Source of the DNA: Alitta virens
Taxonomy: Eukaryota > Annelida > Polychaeta > Phyllodocida > Nereididae
Assembly (NCBI GenBank): GCA_932294295.1
Contig: OW028582.1
Location: 7,126,188 to 7,190,187 of the forward strand
Direction: 5' to 3'
Length of the DNA stretch: 64,000 nucleotides
Positions 11,518 through 24,090 of the stretch are shown here, in pieces; the stretch's first letter is position 1, and every line of letters begins with the position of its first letter. The translations under genes were made by a program, and so were the position numbers. The notes below the pieces were generated by a model, which was not told where the DNA came from, did not search any database, and saw nothing but the letters and a program-made list of their open reading frames with translations.

Positions 11518-12219
11518 ATAATCGTAAAATTACTGTTTTTACGTCAACATACCATAAAATTACTCTTTTAATTGCAATATATATACAATTAAATTCATTG
11601 CAATTTCACTGCATGACTGTTAACAGTTTACGTCAGTCAAGGTTACACCATTTAACTCTAAAATAACTCATTAAAAACGAAACCATCTATTTCAAAGTTT
11701 TTATATTTTATTGCAAGTGCAAAGCTTGCAAAATGAGCTAGGATAAAACAATTTTATGAACTATTACAGTATCGCCACAAACATATTTAAATACAATAGT
11801 AGAACATGTTAAAGTAAAATTGTGTGCCAGTGATAGCAGTGGTCAACAATATAATATTGCCATTTTTAAGATGTTCCACGAAGTTTTTTAAACTAGCCCC
11901 ACACTTGAAGGCTTGCACAGTCAGTGGTATTATTGTACTTCGGAATAAAGAATTAAAGGTTGGGTCAATCAAACTTAAGCTCCGCCCCCTGCCGTGTCTA
12001 GGAGACATTGCCAATGTATATATATATATGTATATATGTCGAAGCTGGAAAGTATCATTCACCACTGGCGGATCCAGCCCTGACTCTACAAGGGGGGGGG
12101 GGGGATATGGTTGAAAGGAAAAATGCTGACATGAGAACTATTAGGCCCTGACAATGATTAAGAATCTGTATTCCTAGATTAACAAACATGTATGGGAGTG
12201 GGATCACCAAAATGATAAA

Positions 12220-12382
12220 AATCAAATTTTTGCCAAAAACTACAGATCACTTCTGCATAATTTTCCAGCATATACAAAAGTTTGTGAATTCCTGGATTTA
12301 TGATTACTTATGATAAGTTTTTTTAACGGTCAGTTACTTTGCACATGATCTGAAGTGATCTGTAGTTTGGCAAACATTTGAT
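12220..12382. repeat. Short inverted repeat (copy B)
   Basis: Same structure as the copy A inverted repeat at 3910-4071. Arms are 12220-12252 and 12352-12382, with a single loop difference (AAAAG versus AAACG). Confidence 0.65.
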
Positions 12383-12659
12383 TCTGTAAATTTTGAGCTG
12401 TATGTACTCAATTATTTTAAAAATAGTAGGTAGTATTCCAAATCGGACCAGCGTCGTTTCTATAAAGGCCATCGGTACAGAAATATAATTTCTGGAAAAT
12501 GATTAGACAACGGCAGAATACTTCGTAGGATTTTTATACTAGACTAAATAAGTATTATGGGGCAAGAGTCTTTCAAAGGCTCCGTCTGTAATCTGTATAA
12601 ATATATTGAATCACTAGCGGTCTTGAGGAAAATTAAGAAATAATTTCCTCTGACTTTAT

Positions 12660-13490
12660 TGAGCTATAAAACAATTCATGCACCATTTAAGACCAGATTT
12701 GATAAAGAGAAATGTTTTAATGTGGAGTAAATTTCACATTGCATTCTTGTGAGCATTAAATCTGGTCTTAATGACGAAGTTCCATTGTTCATGGTCTATT
12801 AAAAAATTTACATAAATACAATTTACTCGAAATTAACAAATTCATTAAATCTGGCTTTATTGTTGGATATAAAGATATAAAAGCTTTATTGATACGCAAT
12901 GTAGATTACAATGAAGAAACGGAGTGGTAGTCCATCGAAGATCACCATCTGTAAAATATAATTCAGTCAATTATAATCATCTTGAACCTAGCCCTTAAAT
13001 TTAAACTTTAAAATGAAGAAAAATTAATGTGGAGCAAATTACATATTGCATTCTTAATCTTAAACAATGCACAAAAGAATGCAATATGTAATTTAACATA
13101 TTTTTATTCATTAAACCTGGTCTTAATGGTGAGGTTCCATTTGTATACTTTGGACTCATCATAAAGGCCACTACTAATCCTTTCAATTGTAAGTTCACCT
13201 CCATATTAAGCACTGGTCTTTTTGATGAGTTGCAAGTGTAAACAATGGAACCTCGCAGTTAAGACCAGATTTGATAAAGAGAAATGTTTTAATGTGGTGT
13301 AAATTTCACATTGCATTCATTTAAGCACTAAATCTGGTCTTAATGGCAAAGTTCCATTGTTCATGGTCTAGTTAAAAATTTACATAAATAAAATTTACTC
13401 CAAATTAACAAATTCATTAAATCTGGTCTTTATGAGGAGTTGCCAATGTTTACAACGGAACCTCGCCATTAAGACCACTCAAACGGAACC
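12660..13490. repeat. Degenerate TAAGACCAGATTT modules (copy B)
   Basis: Copy B counterpart of 4350-5170 with the same module order and few substitutions. It ends in the same GGAACCTAATAGGGAGGTGA junction. Confidence 0.6.
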
Positions 13491-14912
13491 TAATAGGGAG
13501 GTGAACAATTTTTCATTTGAAATTATACAGTTTGCTTCAAAAATATCTGAAGGGATGATAATTTGGTTCTGAGCAAATAGATTACATTTATAGATTGTTA
13601 TAGGGCTTACTAACATATTCAAATTTTGATGAGTTCCATAGTTCCCATTCAATGGAGACATGATGCTCAGGATTAATGCGGACAAGAAGAAAATAAGAAA
13701 TTAAGGCATTGTGCGATTTAGACACTACACTGCAACTTATGTTATTTAGCAATACCATGCAAAATCACACCACAAATTGGAAACATGTTTTTATTTTATA
13801 ATTTACATAAAAGAATGCAATATTTAATGTACGCCACATTAACAAATGTCTGCATTTAATCTGGTCTTAATATGTACATTGAAACCTCACCACGCTAACT
13901 GTGCTTAATAGGGAGGTGAAATTACTATTGAAAGAATATTGTTTGGGTCAAAAAAAAATTATAAATAATATAGATGTGCTCATAGTCAAATTTTTACACG
14001 AACATACTTAAACATAGTATATCAATTGGGTAAGGAGTTCTTTACTTTCCATTTGGAATCAGGGGAACCATCTAAGTCAGCATTCAACCTGGGCATCATA
14101 TCAGTTCACAGTTCTGCCAATGGAAAGAAAAATTAGACATTGTGCAATTGAGACACTACATTATGATCAGGCTAAAAAAACTGCAATATATGACTGCAAT
14201 TTGTCATTCAGCAATGCCAGGCAAAATCACGTCACAAATTGCAAAAAATCATGCATTACTTATGGGAAAAATTAAGCTATGCAGGACAGACTTGATAATG
14301 CATGACAATACAGAACTAAGCTAGGTTGCCACGTCAAGGCCTGCAGTTTTGACCTAGTCCTAACTACAGCTAAAGCCGTGAGCTGCCACAACTATCTAAC
14401 ACCACGATCCAAAAGTGGTTTTCGTTTCGCCAGAAAGTCTGACCACTTGAACTAAAGACCGCGCTACAACGGTATCGAATTCAACAGCCTATGTTGAAAT
14501 TGCTGGCAAAGTTAAAGAGAGCAGGACAGCAAAAAAAAGGAAAATGTACAATAATCCATTCCCAGTCACCCCAATACGACTAATAAGGTTAGAAGGTAAA
14601 CAAGACTATCAAGGCTAGATCTAAATCTAACGAGAAGACCTAAGAACCACATAATGCTACTACACAACACTACAGTAAATACACTACTACACACTACTAT
14701 ACACTACTACCAATACTAAAACCGTCCTACTCTAGGGTTAAATTAATTTTTACCACTATATAAAGTTAAGGCACTCTAAGGCTGATAACACTAAAAGCAC
14801 TGCTTAGTGCTTATGCCAAAGGTGTTTAAGAATTTTGTTTTGCATTATACTAAGCTTACCTACAACATTACTATAAAAGAAAGATATGTATAGATAAGAT
14901 TGGGGCTCTACA

Positions 14913-17045
14913 CAATTTTGAGAGGGGTGTCCTGTAGTCATTGTGGTGCCGTCATCATGGTCATCGTGGTGCCGTCATTATGGTCATCGTGGTGCCGTCA
15001 TCATGGTCATCTTGGTGCCGTCATCTTGGTGCCGTCATCTTGGTGCCGCCATCATGGTCCTCATGGTGCCATTATACTAAGCTTACCTACAACATTACTA
15101 TAAAAGAAAGATATGTATAGATAAGATTGGGGCTCTACACAATTTTGAGAGGGGTGTCCTGTAGTCATTGTGGTGCCGTCATCATGGTCATCGTGGTGCC
15201 ATCATTATGGTCATCGTGGTGCCGTCATCATGGTCATCTTGGTGCCGTCATCTTGGTGCCGTCATCTTGGTGCCGTCATCTTGGTGCCGCCATCATGGTC
15301 CTCATGGTGCCGTCATCGTACTGGTTGTCCTACTACTTCTGAAACCTGAGATCTGACAATTATTCATGACAACAACAAACATAACATATAGCATACATAA
15401 CATTAAAAACAGACCCAAAAACTAGCCTATATCAACTATTCAAAATCTAAATAAAATTAATATTTATATTTTTCAATATTCTACCAATCCAACTTAAAAC
15501 ATATTTCCCTTATTCCTTTACCCACTAGTAGTACTAAGCCTAAATGGTCCCCAGAGAACAAGACAGATCAGCCAAAGTTAGCCAGACACTGCGGGGCCGC
15601 ACAGTCCCGGACCAAAATTGATTTTTCCAGCAAGCTCGCCAGTTTCCCTATGCACGCTATAAATACTAAATTACCCATGGAAACTATAAAAAACCCAAAA
15701 TATAAGAAAACTCATGAATCCGCGTGTAGTCCCGTATCTCGAAGTCCGCGTGTAGTCCCTATCTCGAAGTCCGCGTGTAGTCCCGTATCTCGAAGTCCGT
15801 GTGTAGTCCCGTATCTCGAAGTCCGCGTGTAGTCCCGTATCTCGAAGTCCGCGTGTAGTCCCGTATCTCGAAGTCCGCGTGTAGTCCCCTATCTCGAAGT
15901 CTGCGTGTAGTCCCGTATCTCGAAGTCCGCGTGTAGTCATCCGCCTAATCCTGGGGAAAAAAACTAAAAGCGAAACAAACATAACATACAAAAACAGACA
16001 CAAAAACTATCCTATATCAACTATTCTTAATTCAGACTAAAATAAAATTAATATTTCTACTTAATAATATTCTACCAATCCGACTTAAAAGATATTACCC
16101 TTATTACTAGTATGCTAAGCGTAACTGGCCCCCAGAGAACAAGACAGATTAGCCAAAGTCAGCCCGATTCCGCGGCCCCAGTCTCGGACTGAAATCGACT
16201 TCGTCCAGCAAGCCCTCTGTTGCCTTATTTTACCCCATGAGTAGTACTAAGCCTAATGTGCCCCCAGAGAACAAGACAGACTAGCCAAAGTCAGGCCGAT
16301 TCCGCGGCCCCAGTCTCAGACCGAAATCAGTTTTGTCCGGCAAGCTTCCAGAGACCTATCCTAAACACACTATAATTTCATACCGACACTAAATTAAATA
16401 CCCAATTAGCCAATTTACCCAATTATTCAAAATATAAGAAACCGTTAATATAAGAAAAACTCAGAATCCTCGTCATCTCGCCCTGCTGGTGGTCAGTCTC
16501 ATCCTGCTGGTGGTCCGTCTCATCCTGCTGGTGGTCCGTCTCATCCTGCTGGTGGTCCGTCTCATCCTGCTGGTGGTCCTCGTCGTCCTACTACTACTAC
16601 TAAAACCTGAGATCTGACAATTATTCATGACAACAACAAACATAACATACAACATACAAAACATAGTACACAGAAACTAGCCTATATCAACTATTGTAAA
16701 ATCAGACGAAATAAAATGAATAATTATACTTATTACTATTACCAATCCAACTTATTCTATATTTCCCTTATTCCCTTTACCCACTAGTAGTACTAAGTCT
16801 AATGGTCCCCAGAGAACAAGACAGACCAGCCAAAGTTAGCCAGACGCTAAGTGGGCCGCTCAGCCCCAGACCAAAATCAACACATGTCTGCAAAGTCCCC
16901 CAGTTTCCCTACTGCTATCCTATGCACACTATAGATACCCATTAATTACCCATGGAAACTACAAGAAACCCAAATATAATAAAAACTCATCAATCCTAGT
17001 GCTGTCTCGCTGGTCCGCTGGGTCCGCTGGGCCCGCCTGCGATGA
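14913..17045. repeat. Compound spacer/minisatellite array (copy B)
   Basis: Same architecture as in copy A, with anchors at about 15552, 16134, 16263 and 16813 (one fewer). The ~24 bp array is present twice (14943-15072 and 15170-15320) because of a local ~227 bp duplication that includes the upstream CATTATACTAAGCTTACC. The 26 bp array has a single block (15715-15940). The 21 bp array is shorter (16484-16580). Confidence 0.8.
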
Positions 17046-17128
17046 CTAACTGCAAAATAAAAAGCAAAAGATTATACAAAATGCATGCATACAATATACG
17101 CTGGGAGGGGATATGGTTTTTTTTTATC

Positions 17129-18403
17129 TCGTTCTAACGATAAATTAAGTCGTTCTAATGGAATATTATTGCAGACAGAACAAGAAGTAATGTTCACGGA
17201 TTTATTGTCTTTCTCTCATAAACTGTATAAACCATATAAACCGTGACACTGCAATATAAAGCAAAATGCTGTTGCACGATATGTCACTCGAACTAAGCTA
17301 TTATAATATAAGACTATAAAATGATATTAAGTTAACATTAGGCCTACTAAATATACCTTATTGCTTGCTCTGCACAAATAGATACTGTCAGTACAGATGA
17401 CTATGTGGAAGTAAGGAAATGCATGGCATCAATGAGCCTGTAACAAAAGCTGTGAAACACTTACATTGGTAACAGTAACAGAAACTGTCACACTTTCTAA
17501 CGAGAAAAAACATTGATATCTAAAGAACGGCTAGATGTACGCATGCATACGATAGTTCGTTTTCTTTGTCTAAATGAGCTCTAAAAATACAAGCGCTATA
17601 ACACTGTTATCCTACAGTATAAACAACTGCCGTAGGCTGATGTAACAATGGGATGATAAAGCTTGGGAGTCCACACCATGTTAAACATTTACCCCATTGC
17701 CGGGGTCTTTTATATGCCACGGCATAGACACCAAGTAGTGTAAATTATGTGTGTTGACCTATAAGACAGATAAGAAATTAGAAATTATTTTTTTCCTGTC
17801 GAGTTGGATCAAAGGCAGCCTATTATTGACCTCAGCTTGGACTCCCTCCACGTTTAACCGATGCAATTATGCATGCATGTAAAACACTGATGTGTATGCC
17901 ACGGAAAGGCCGGTCAGCCACACTGTTGAGCTAAGATAGATAGATAGATAGCCATAGCCATAGATAGATAGCCATAGATAGATGGTCATAGATAGATGGT
18001 CATACTAGATAGCCCTATCTATGACCAGCTATCTACGGCTTTCTATCTATGGCTATGGCTATCTATCTATGGCTATGGCTATCTATCTATGGCTATGGCT
18101 ATCTATCTATGGCTATGGCTATCTACCTACCTATCTATGGCTATGTATGGCTATAGATCATTGGCCATAGACCAGCATATATCTATCTATCTATCCATCT
18201 ATCCATCTATCCATCTATCTATCGAACTAAGCCCAACTGAACAAGGATATTAATTTTGAACATCTCTTTCTATATTAGAGGAATGAACGTACAGATACAT
18301 GCTGTAGCTCATTCGGTTCATTGTTAAAAATCCTAAAAAAATATTGAGCTTCAACGTCCAGAAGAATGATAGCTATTTTCACGTTAGAACGAAATTTTAC
18401 CTT
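17129..18403. mobile_element. Segment bounded by inverted double TCGTTCTAAC motifs (copy B)
   Basis: Counterpart of 9274-10546. Left motifs are at 17129 and 17150, right motifs at 18373 and 18394. The microsatellite inside (17936-18225) differs in repeat number from copy A. Confidence 0.5.
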
Positions 18404-18452
18404 GTTAGAACGATATACTATCTCGATAGAACAGAGTACTACCATAACCTGG

Positions 18453-18574
18453 TAACGGAGGGTATTATCGACATTGCGGGTATTTTCGACACTCGCATTA
18501 AAATGTTAAATTAGTTTAAAAAAAAAAATTGTAAGTGTCGATAAAGCCCGCCCTGTCGATAATACCCTCCGTTA
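18453..18574. mobile_element. Foldback MITE (copy B)
   Basis: Same element as at 10586-10708, with a slightly shorter A run in the loop and CGCATT instead of CGCGCT. TGG flanks are again present. Confidence 0.7.
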
Positions 18575-19377
18575 TGGCATGTGTTATTAAAAATATCACC
18601 GTACAATACAATACAAGACGCAAAAAAAAACCAAACTAAATTCAAATAATATCACACAAACTAATAAGTACACCACAAGAAATTATAAACAAAAAACTTA
18701 CTGTCATGGAAGCTCCTGGACTGATCTCTGATGAACTAATGAACGGCAGCCCAGTGCGCAAGGCTTTATTAGGGCGTCATTACGTCAGGGCAGGCCGCCC
18801 CACTTCTTTGAAGGGGTGTACAGGGTACGCTTGGATGGAAAACGGCCAAAGCCAAAAACGGATTTTATGCGAGATATTCCCCAAAACGGCTATAACTTTA
18901 TTTTAAGTCACGGTATAAGTAAAAACACTAGCCAATGCTATTTAAAAAAAACTATATACATGTATATCCAGAAAAATTTACACCGGGGGGGGGGGGGGGA
19001 TTAGCAAATTTAATATATTGCATGCAGTGACCGCTAATTGTTTTTGTCGGCCTATATACTGGGCTAGGTCAGACCCCCCCCCTCCTTTTGGATCCGCTAC
19101 TGTTGTAGGCCTATATACCTAGGCCTTTAAATGTATATGAGCATATGTGGGCTGGGTTGTTGTCTAGAATAGGCCAGTTGAATTACATTTTTGTTTATTT
19201 AAAGCTGGTGTGACATTTTGAAAATAAACTATTTACATCCAATATATGTCACAGATTGATCACTGAGTTAGTCCAAGCTCTGAATAACATGCCAGTTTGC
19301 AGTGTCCATGAATAGAGAATATTGATGACTTGGGCCAACGAAGGGCAGCCTCTCCAGCCCCCCCCCCCCCCCCCGGG

Positions 19378-21510
19378 ATTTTTTTATCACCAAATCCGGC
19401 CCTGGAAGGCTGGAATTGGCCCTGCTTTCCTCTCCTATTATCGAAATCTCGTCTCCCAACAGGACTTCACGAGACAAACAGCCATTTTTTAAATTCACAC
19501 CTCCATTTTGTGGATTTTTTTCTTTCGCGCCAAATGTTGGCGCCCTTTGCAGTAGCGTATCCATGGATTAAGTTGGAGGGGTTTTAGATATTATATCACG
19601 CTGACATGTATGGTGAACCCTCCTTCCCCTTTTATGATCACTCCAGGCTACGCCCCTGTAGCGTTCCGAAGTGCAGGGTATATTCCCTATCTTTGAACAC
19701 GTCTTTTGGATACTATGGATTTATTTACGTGTAAAATTGGAAAATGTATACAACTGATCGAATTTCGCCAGGAATTGATGCAGAATCTTTACAGGTGGGA
19801 AAAAGTTATTTTTAATATTTTAGCAAATTATTGAGTATCCAGCCAATAATCTGCTAAAAATCAACCATTAGGCCTAGGCCCCTCTATATTGTTTGCACAA
19901 TATAGTTAGACAATCATTGTCCTAGTCAACTATAACATAAAGACAAAATATCTTGGCTGATTTTAAACAAACTATTGAGTGGATATCGGCAAACAATTTT
20001 TTGTCTATCAAAATTTATATTAATCATGGTTTTCAAATATATAGGCCCACCTACAGTTCTGAACTGCGTGTTAGAAATAATTTTAGCTATTGAGTTTCTT
20101 GGAAATGTGTAAGCTGAGCTGTCTATGCCAAATGTTTAAAACTCTGGCGAAATTTCTGCACACAAAAATTCGTAATTCCAAGTGGCCAATGACCATCATT
20201 TAACTGGATTTATGGGCCTCTATATACTTATTTTTACGTGTACGTCAAGGGGAAGCACAAAATAGATATAAATATTATCAAAAAGTTAAAGCCCAACTTT
20301 CTAGCCCATAAACACCCCTCTCTGTACAAATCAACTTGGAAATGTTCTGTCTTTGCAATGATATTTTTTGCCACTTTGTCATTAGGCCTATTATACTCAT
20401 GGAAAAAAAGAAGTTAAACATATGAGCAAATAGCATTAATAATGTTATTTTCTTTGCTTTAAATATTATTTTCTCTTCTATGTGCTCACAATTTGCTATG
20501 CCCCAATGATAGCCTTAAATCAACAAAATAAGCGACTTATTTACTGACACTAACAACATAGGTGGTCATGAGTGTTTATTACAATTGTTTAAACGTTATT
20601 TTGAAAGGTTAACGTTATTTTGTAAATGCTTGGATGATGAAATCCAATTTAAAATATAGCCATGCATTCTTTGAGTAATTATCCATTTTCCACCACAACT
20701 ACAAGTTATTTGTGTCAAACTGATGTTTGACTATCAATGGTTTGCACTCATCAAATGGAAGCCAAATTTGTGAATATTAATCTTTGAAGGTTTCACTTTA
20801 GTTTGACTTGCTGAGATATCGGTGTTTAAAATGCCATATGTTAGTAATAATTATGACATGTAATGGAAAATATACTGCTGGTTACACGGATATACTGGGC
20901 TTCACCAAAAACCCATATAACGTCTCCCACAGAAATAAAAAAAAATTACCCTATGGGATACATGAAAATGTTCTAACATGAAGGTAGTGTCCGCAAGAGT
21001 ATATGAATCAAATTTGGTAAAGATCCGACTATTTGGACTGAAGTTATACCATCTTATCCAAAAGGGGGTAATTACCCATAACCCCAAGTGGGTAATTATT
21101 CCTACATGTCATAAATGATAACTGGATGCAAGTACATTACCTTATAACAAGCACTTTTGAATGCTAAACTGCAAGAGAACTATTAAAATAACCCAATGTT
21201 TCGCATTTGACCTTTAATTACCCCCAGGGTAAACATCAATATAATATCTCAATTAATTTTGATATATTGTTCAAGTTTATACCATTTATACTAAGGGAGA
21301 TATGATTTTTTTTTTATCTTAAAGTTCAAGGTCACCTGTGAGCTTGACCTTTGACACCCCACCCCCTCAAGTGGCTATAGCTTGCGTCTTCAATTGAAAA
21401 ATGTGGTGATTTTAATACCTCTTTATTTAGAATTTCAACGAGACTATTATTCCCCTGGTTCCTTGTTAAACCTCTTATTTATTAAAAGGTATTTAAGAAA
21501 ATTAGGGGAT
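19378..21510. other. Gene-free stretch with one MITE-like repeat
   Basis: AT-rich, no supported exon. At 19550-19658 the ends CAGTAGCGTATCCATGGA and CTCCAGGCTACGCCCCTG are imperfect inverted repeats of hAT type around a short G/C-flanked interior. I found no matching 8 bp flanks. The remainder shows no repeat or gene signal I can name. Confidence 0.5.
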
Positions 21511-21511
21511 A

Positions 21512-22112
21512 CCGGGGCTGGTTGTCACACGGGTTAGTTGTCACATTCTTTATATCTGGATTTATATACATAATTGGCATTTTAAACACCGATATCTCAG
21601 TACATGTCATACATGTCATACATGTCGGGCATGTCATACATGTCATACATGTCATACATGTCATACATGTCATACATGTCATACATGTCATACATGTCAT
21701 ACATGTCATACATGTCATACATGTCATACATGTCATACATGTCATACATAAACTTGGCACGAGTTGATATTTTATGTTAAAATTTCACTTTTTAACTCGC
21801 TATGTTTATTTATCACACCTGTGAAGACATTATGATTTTTCATGCTTGTCAATCCATTAAAGAGGATTACGTTTTAAGCTTTTCCCATTCAAGTCAACCC
21901 ATGTGTGACAATCAAACCCCTTGTAGTGTGACAACCTTTAGGCAGGATGTCACAGTTGAAATACATTGTTTTTTTTATTATTTATTTTTGTGACAATGGT
22001 GTAAAATGTGTAAAGCACCACAACCCATTAAAGAGCATATGGTAGTGTTACTGATGATCAATGTTGTAAAAATAAGCTCAAAATAATAATAAAAAATTGA
22101 CAACCAGCCCGC
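21512..22112. mobile_element. ~600 bp element with GGGCTGGTTGTCA inverted ends
   Basis: The left end has GGGGCTGGTTGTCAC (21514-21528). The right end has TGACAACCAGCCC (22098-22110), its reverse complement over 13 bp. Further GTGACAA or TTGTCAC words occur inside both ends (21537-21543, 21907, 21930, 21992). No transposase frame is visible. The interior holds the 9 bp microsatellite at 21601-21750. Confidence 0.45.
21601..21750. repeat. 9 bp microsatellite (CATGTCATA)n
   Basis: About 16 near-perfect units of CATGTCATA; one unit reads CATGTCGGG. Because 9 is a multiple of 3, both strands translate into tripeptide repeats (HVI on plus, MTC on minus). That explains the long frames here. Confidence 0.95.
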
Positions 22113-22254
22113 TACAGTTGAACATAACATGCGATTGAGACTATACCCTTGGTTCTAACTTAACTGGTATTAATTTGGCAATTAATGTAGTCTAATCTGT
22201 GACTTTAATTGTGCGAGCTGACTCAAGGAGCGTAGACCTGCATAATATGATTGT

Positions 22255-22490
22255 CTTCCATTCGTGTTAATAGAGAAGTGGTCTTAATAGTGAGGTGGTC
22301 TTACTAGTGAAATGTGGTTTAATAACAAGTTGGTCTTAATGAGATGGTCCTCATAGTGATTTGGTTTAATAGTAAAGTGGTCTTAATAGAGAGGTACTCT
22401 TATTGTCTTCACAGTGAGCCCAATTAAGTGAGGTGGTCTTACTAGTAAGGTAGTTTTAATAGAGAGGTGGTCTGCATAGTGATGGTTTAA
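22255..22490. repeat. Degenerate GTGGTCTTAATAGTGAG repeats
   Basis: Roughly ten imperfect ~18 bp repeats around GAGGTGGTCTTAATAGT. Similar wording is found at 47695-47750 (GGTCTCATAAGAGGACC) and in the 4.4-5.2 kb modules. No coding potential. Confidence 0.65.
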
Positions 22491-23084
22491 TGCTATAATA
22501 CAACTATCACAATTATACAACCTTTACAGTTCAGTTTCAGTTAATTTTATTTCACTAATCATCACACGTAAATGGTAAAAAATTAAATATTATATTATTA
22601 CAAATTCAAAAGCTCATTAAAAAAAAAGCATAGTTTTAATAACTGTAGCTCTTATTCTTTTATATAGGCCTAGGTTATCTCTAAATTTGATCGATTTAAT
22701 TTTGTCTTCAGTGATCCAAAATGTCTTTTTATGGATAGTTATTATACTTTATATGTTTTGTTGGTAGGGGTTTGTCAATGGCTGCATTTCATAGCTTATT
22801 CAAAATATAATAAATGTTTGGATTAGATTCTGAAACTGAAACTTACTTAATAACCGTGTCTTGGCAATTTAATCTTTTAATCCCTAAATAAGCTTGTGGA
22901 CTGTTTGTGAATATTGTATTTGACAGTAATTGCCTTTTGACCTGTTAAATAATAAAGAAATGATCAGAAATTTTATACATTGATATGCCTGAGGTTATAT
23001 CAGAAAAATCAGGAATCCTAATAAAACGGTTGTCGATCAAAGTCTCACTTCGGTGGGTTGAATGTGTGGGCAAAGTGATCTTAG
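22491..23084. other. Gene-free stretch
   Basis: AT-rich; no frame, splice-supported exon or repeat that I recognise. Confidence 0.5.
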
Positions 23085-23410
23085 GTACAAATAGTGGATT
23101 TTCACGGAAGGTTCTCTGTATTTCCACTAGGTGGCTATGAAAGAATACTGCAACTCTATTGGCTGACAAAGTTCCAGCCCTTGACTCTGATTGGCTGAAG
23201 CAAAGTGCATCCTAGCAGCAGCATTTTTAGTGCATTTTAATGTATATTGGGCATTATCAATTAGTGGATTTCTGTTATTTCCCAGAGAAAATTATATTTA
23301 TCGAATCAGTTAGTTATGACCAACTATGTCTGAAAAGCAAAATGAATAATAAGAGAAGAGGAAAGGCCTATTTCTTGCTGAATTCAGGGCTGCTCAGTGA
23401 AAAGACTCTA
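23085..23410 (+). repeat. Dispersed repeat, copy 1 (inverted partner at 44085-44395)
   Basis: Shares long blocks with the reverse complement of 44085-44395, including GGAAGGTTCTCT, GCATCC(T/A)AGCAGCAG, TCAGTTAGTTATGACC and GTCTGAAAAGCAAAATGA, in the same order at roughly 80% identity by eye. No protein frame is conserved between the copies, so it is probably a nonautonomous element. Confidence 0.75.
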
Positions 23411-23414
23411 TCTA

Positions 23415-23800
23415 TTACAATGTCTCAAGAAAAGTACTGATATGATCACTGGTATATCTCTTCAGCAAATCGATGTTAAAATCACCAGTTAACAGTATTT
23501 CAGAATTGTACCATGAAAATTACACAGAATTTGACCCAGTTCATTGGTGAAGTTAGTATAGTTTTCGATGTTTTCTGTAGAGGGCGGATAAAAGTCACCA
23601 ATAACAATTATATTTTTATTATAGGAAAAAGTTGCTGATTCCAAATATATTCCAATAAGTAAACCTAGATTTGACTTACTGTCATTCTTCATAGGTAACA
23701 CTCTATATGCTTTCTTTCCCCCATGAGAACTTGCCCTCTGGGACTTGTAATTTGTAACATTAATCTCAAAGATTAAAGCATCAAGACCGATTATGCAGAG
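23415..23800 (-). pseudogene. LINE ORF2 endonuclease-domain remnant
   Basis: The minus strand reads, in two frames, a fragment like the apurinic/apyrimidinic endonuclease of L2/CR1-type non-LTR retrotransposons. From about 23790 the first frame gives TNYKSQR, then SKLG-like SNLGLLIGIYL, then PPSTENIENYTNFTNELGQI. It stops near 23490, and the neighbouring frame continues with LLTGDFNIDLLKRYTSDH, matching the conserved GDFN block. At least one frameshift separates the two, and a stop lies at 23415-23417. No reverse transcriptase is nearby. The assignment rests on the GDFNIDLL and YxPPS motifs. The element is a dead fragment directly adjoining the dispersed repeat at 23085-23410. Confidence 0.7.
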
Positions 23801-23814
23801 ATGGTTATGGTAAA

Positions 23815-23920
23815 ATAAAGGCGGATCTAGAAAAAAAAATCCAAAGGGGGGGGGAAGGCCGTTTAAACCCTCCCCCCCCCCTCCACCGCTCCACTTAATC
23901 TGCTACTGTAAAAGGACCGA
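23815..23920. repeat. G-run/C-run MITE-like fragment
   Basis: GGCGGATCTAG followed by a G run, then a C run and ATCTGCTACTG. This is the same GCGGATC...GCTACTG plan as the hAT-like ends in the duplicated region, in compact form. Confidence 0.5.
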
Positions 23921-24090
23921 GATAATTGCCGTAATATATAAAGATACACTTGGGAGTTCACTGAATTTGGCTTTCAAGGATTGACAGTTAAGACTTACTA
24001 TTCAAAATGACCAACTAATATAGGAATTTAATTAAATGTTAGGACCAGTACAAGGAAATGTTTAATAAAATGAAGCTTATAAAAAAAATA

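Larger units (their letters stand above)
11518..19377 (+). repeat. Tandem segmental duplication, copy B (7860 bp)
   Basis: Collinear with copy A. The offset is about 8307 at the left, 8253 near 6647, 8494 near 6861 and 7876 near 8581, which maps the internal indels. Copy B duplicates ~227 bp locally (14.85-15.07 versus 15.08-15.30 kb). It also lacks ~620 bp of the 26 bp minisatellite region, including one spacer module. The right edge is C run plus GGG at 19375-19377, after which unrelated sequence begins. Confidence 0.93.

Noticed and set aside
21482..21767. Cys-Met-Thr-rich and His-Val-Ile-rich frames
   Set aside because: Translation of the 9 bp CATGTCATA microsatellite on both strands.
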